Below, in pieces: positions 6,476-7,642 of a stretch of DNA of 7,642 nt (positions within the stretch are counted from its first letter, which is position 1; each line of letters opens with the position of its first letter). The stretch spans positions 1 to 7,642 of the forward strand of contig JANSXJ010000169.1 in the NCBI GenBank assembly GCA_024743015.1, given 5' to 3'. Both the position numbers and the translations under genes were made by a program. Below the pieces are notes generated by a model. That model searched no databases. It had not been told where the DNA came from and saw nothing but the letters and a program-made list of their open reading frames with translations. Origin of the DNA: Hyphomonas sp. (GTDB lineage Bacteria > Pseudomonadota > Alphaproteobacteria > Caulobacterales > Hyphomonadaceae).

Positions 6476-7642
6476 TTACTGGCGGCGAATAATCGTCGCT
6501 TCCCGGCGGAGATTCCGCAGGCTGCGCTCTGAGATCATGCCGAGTTGTTCGCTATACAAACGATCTTCGATTTGATCCGCACTCGGCGCTGCTTCGACAT
6601 CGTCGCGGCGATCGCAGACATACATAACGGCCAGCGTACCCGATTGCGCGAATATATCGGTTGCTTCGCCAATCGGTGTCGAAGTCACCATGGCTTGGGC
6701 TTCCGGGCCGAGATCTTCCACATTGAGATCATTCAACGCAACCGCGCGAAGATTGTCGTCCGCGTCCGCGACGGTTTCTACTGCCGCGCATCCCTCAATC
6801 CGGTCAACGGCGGCCTTCAATTCAACGTCGCTGCCATTGTTGACCGTCAGGCGTTTCACATCGACCAGTGTCGTCGCTTCAGATGGATCACGTTTGCTCC
6901 GCACGCTCATGAGATAGATGCCATCGTCAACGGTAATCGGAGCGGTCAGACCGGGCCCGGTTATGTTTTGAAGGACAGCTCTGCGTTCGTCCTCAAAATT
7001 ATCCAGAACGACCCAACCCATGTCCCCGCCTGTTGCGGCGGTTGGCGCTGAAGAGAATCGCTGCGCCGCGACTTCGAAAGGAGCACCGGCGCGCAATTGC
7101 TCCAGAATTGAGTTCGCTGCGGTCAGGGCCTGGGCTTTGTCTTCGGGCGTGGGCGCGAACAGGAAGATTTCAGACACGAGATATTGTTCTTTCTTCGCAT
7201 CTGCCTGGAGGCGTTTCAGCTGCTCCTGAATCTGATTGTCCGAGATACGAATTCGCGATCCGTAGAGTCCGCTCATGATCCGACGCCAGGCGATGTCAGC
7301 ACGCGTCTGATCTTCCAGGCTGGCAGGGTTCACGCCGGACTGGAGTAGGCTGGTGATAAGCGAGTCGCGCGTCAGACCTGACTGCTGCGCGAGGCGATCG
7401 ATGGAATTCGCAATGTCATTGTCAGACACTTCGACTTCATATTCTGCCGCTTCCTGCAGCTGCAGCTTTTCGTCGATCAACTGTTCCAGGGCCTGCGCTG
7501 TAATCTGCTGTACTTGCTCCTGCGTCGGCTGTTGACCGCCAAGGCTGAGCAGAAGCAACCGTGCGCGCTGGCGGACATCCGTGAACGAAATGGGGTCATC
7601 ATTTACAACGGCGATGATGCCTTCAATCTGAAGGGCTTCAGG
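6476..7642 (-). CDS. surA: SurA-family periplasmic chaperone / peptidyl-prolyl isomerase, 5' end cut by window edge
   Basis: SurA escorts unfolded outer-membrane proteins through the periplasm to the BAM complex. The frame is open to the window edge, well past the TTG at 7558, and 388 residues are visible; the signal peptide lies outside. Visible protein begins near EGIIAVVNDDPISFTDVRQR, the standard start of the mature SurA N-domain. A long helical region follows, with ALEQLIDEKLQLQEA and a DNDIANSIDRLAQQSG stretch. One parvulin-type domain is recognisable from about YLVSEIFLFAPTP through FSSAPTAATGGDMGW to DDGIYLMSVRSKRDP. The following region is divergent and ends with the C-terminal helix DRLYSEQLGMISERSLRNLR, which packs on the N-domain in SurA. 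E. coli SurA has two parvulin domains, so this version appears to have only one clear one. Only two Cys are visible. lptD is the usual gene upstream, beyond the window. Confidence 0.9.
   Translation of the reverse strand, partial: PEALQIEGIIAVVNDDPISFTDVRQRARLLLLSLGGQQPTQEQVQQITAQALEQLIDEKLQLQEAAEYEVEVSDNDIANSIDRLAQQSGLTRDSLITSLLQSGVNPASLEDQTRADIAWRRIMSGLYGSRIRISDNQIQEQLKRLQADAKKEQYLVSEIFLFAPTPEDKAQALTAANSILEQLRAGAPFEVAAQRFSSAPTAATGGDMGWVVLDNFEDERRAVLQNITGPGLTAPITVDDGIYLMSVRSKRDPSEATTLVDVKRLTVNNGSDVELKAAVDRIEGCAAVETVADADDNLRAVALNDLNVEDLGPEAQAMVTSTPIGEATDIFAQSGTLAVMYVCDRRDDVEAAPSADQIEDRLYSEQLGMISERSLRNLRREATIIRRQ

Noticed and set aside
6545..7051. 168-residue + strand frame opposite surA
   Set aside because: It is antisense to SurA sequence with clear family motifs. 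The translation resembles no family I know and no ribosome-binding site supports it.
7454..7465. 12-bp palindrome CTGCAGCTGCAG
   Set aside because: It encodes LQLQ within a helix of SurA through a simple codon repeat. It has no loop and no partner site, so it is not a convincing regulatory element.
1..7642. Search for a novel defence, mobile or biosynthetic system
   Set aside because: All eight frames are recognisable conserved families, and essentially every base is coding. There are no integrases, transposases, toxin-antitoxin pairs, direct-repeat arrays, tRNA ends or abrupt composition changes.

Overview
The window looks like ordinary chromosomal housekeeping DNA from an alphaproteobacterium. 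It has medium-high GC and almost no space between genes. Only 62 bases (1172-1228 and 6471-6475) lie outside the eight coding regions. The two gene blocks, fabF-mltG-yicC-gmk running right and surA-pdxA-rsmA running left, meet tail to tail, an arrangement I know from many Alphaproteobacteria. The style of the proteins (a FabF with an extended early loop, a SurA with one recognisable parvulin domain) fits that class. A marine Hyphomonadaceae/Maricaulales-type host is possible, but that is a guess.

Left block, + strand (2-3769): fabF (beta-ketoacyl-ACP synthase II, cut at its 5' end by the window edge), mltG (endolytic murein transglycosylase), yicC (YicC/YloC-family endoribonuclease) and gmk (guanylate kinase). 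The last three are tightly coupled. The mltG stop and yicC start share one base, and gmk starts 11 bases inside yicC. Together they cover fatty-acid elongation, glycan-strand termination in the periplasm, RNA turnover and GMP-to-GDP phosphorylation.

Right block, - strand (7642 down to 3766): surA (periplasmic outer-membrane-protein chaperone/PPIase, cut at its 5' end by the window edge), pdxA (pyridoxal phosphate synthesis), rsmA (16S rRNA dimethyladenosine methyltransferase) and an aldose 1-epimerase-family gene. surA-pdxA-rsmA is the classic order also found in E. coli, where apaG-apaH follow; here the sugar epimerase takes that place. All junctions are gaps of at most five bases or overlaps, so one polycistronic mRNA is likely.

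The blocks converge with no gap: the gmk and epimerase stop codons overlap within four bases, so any terminator for either operon must lie inside the opposing gene. A perfect 10-bp inverted repeat inside the epimerase gene (4167-4192) is a candidate, though conserved protein sequence may explain it. I saw no mobile element, CRISPR array, tRNA, rRNA or phage gene, and nothing I would defend as a new biological system. The findings below are modest observations on gene architecture and unusual residues.
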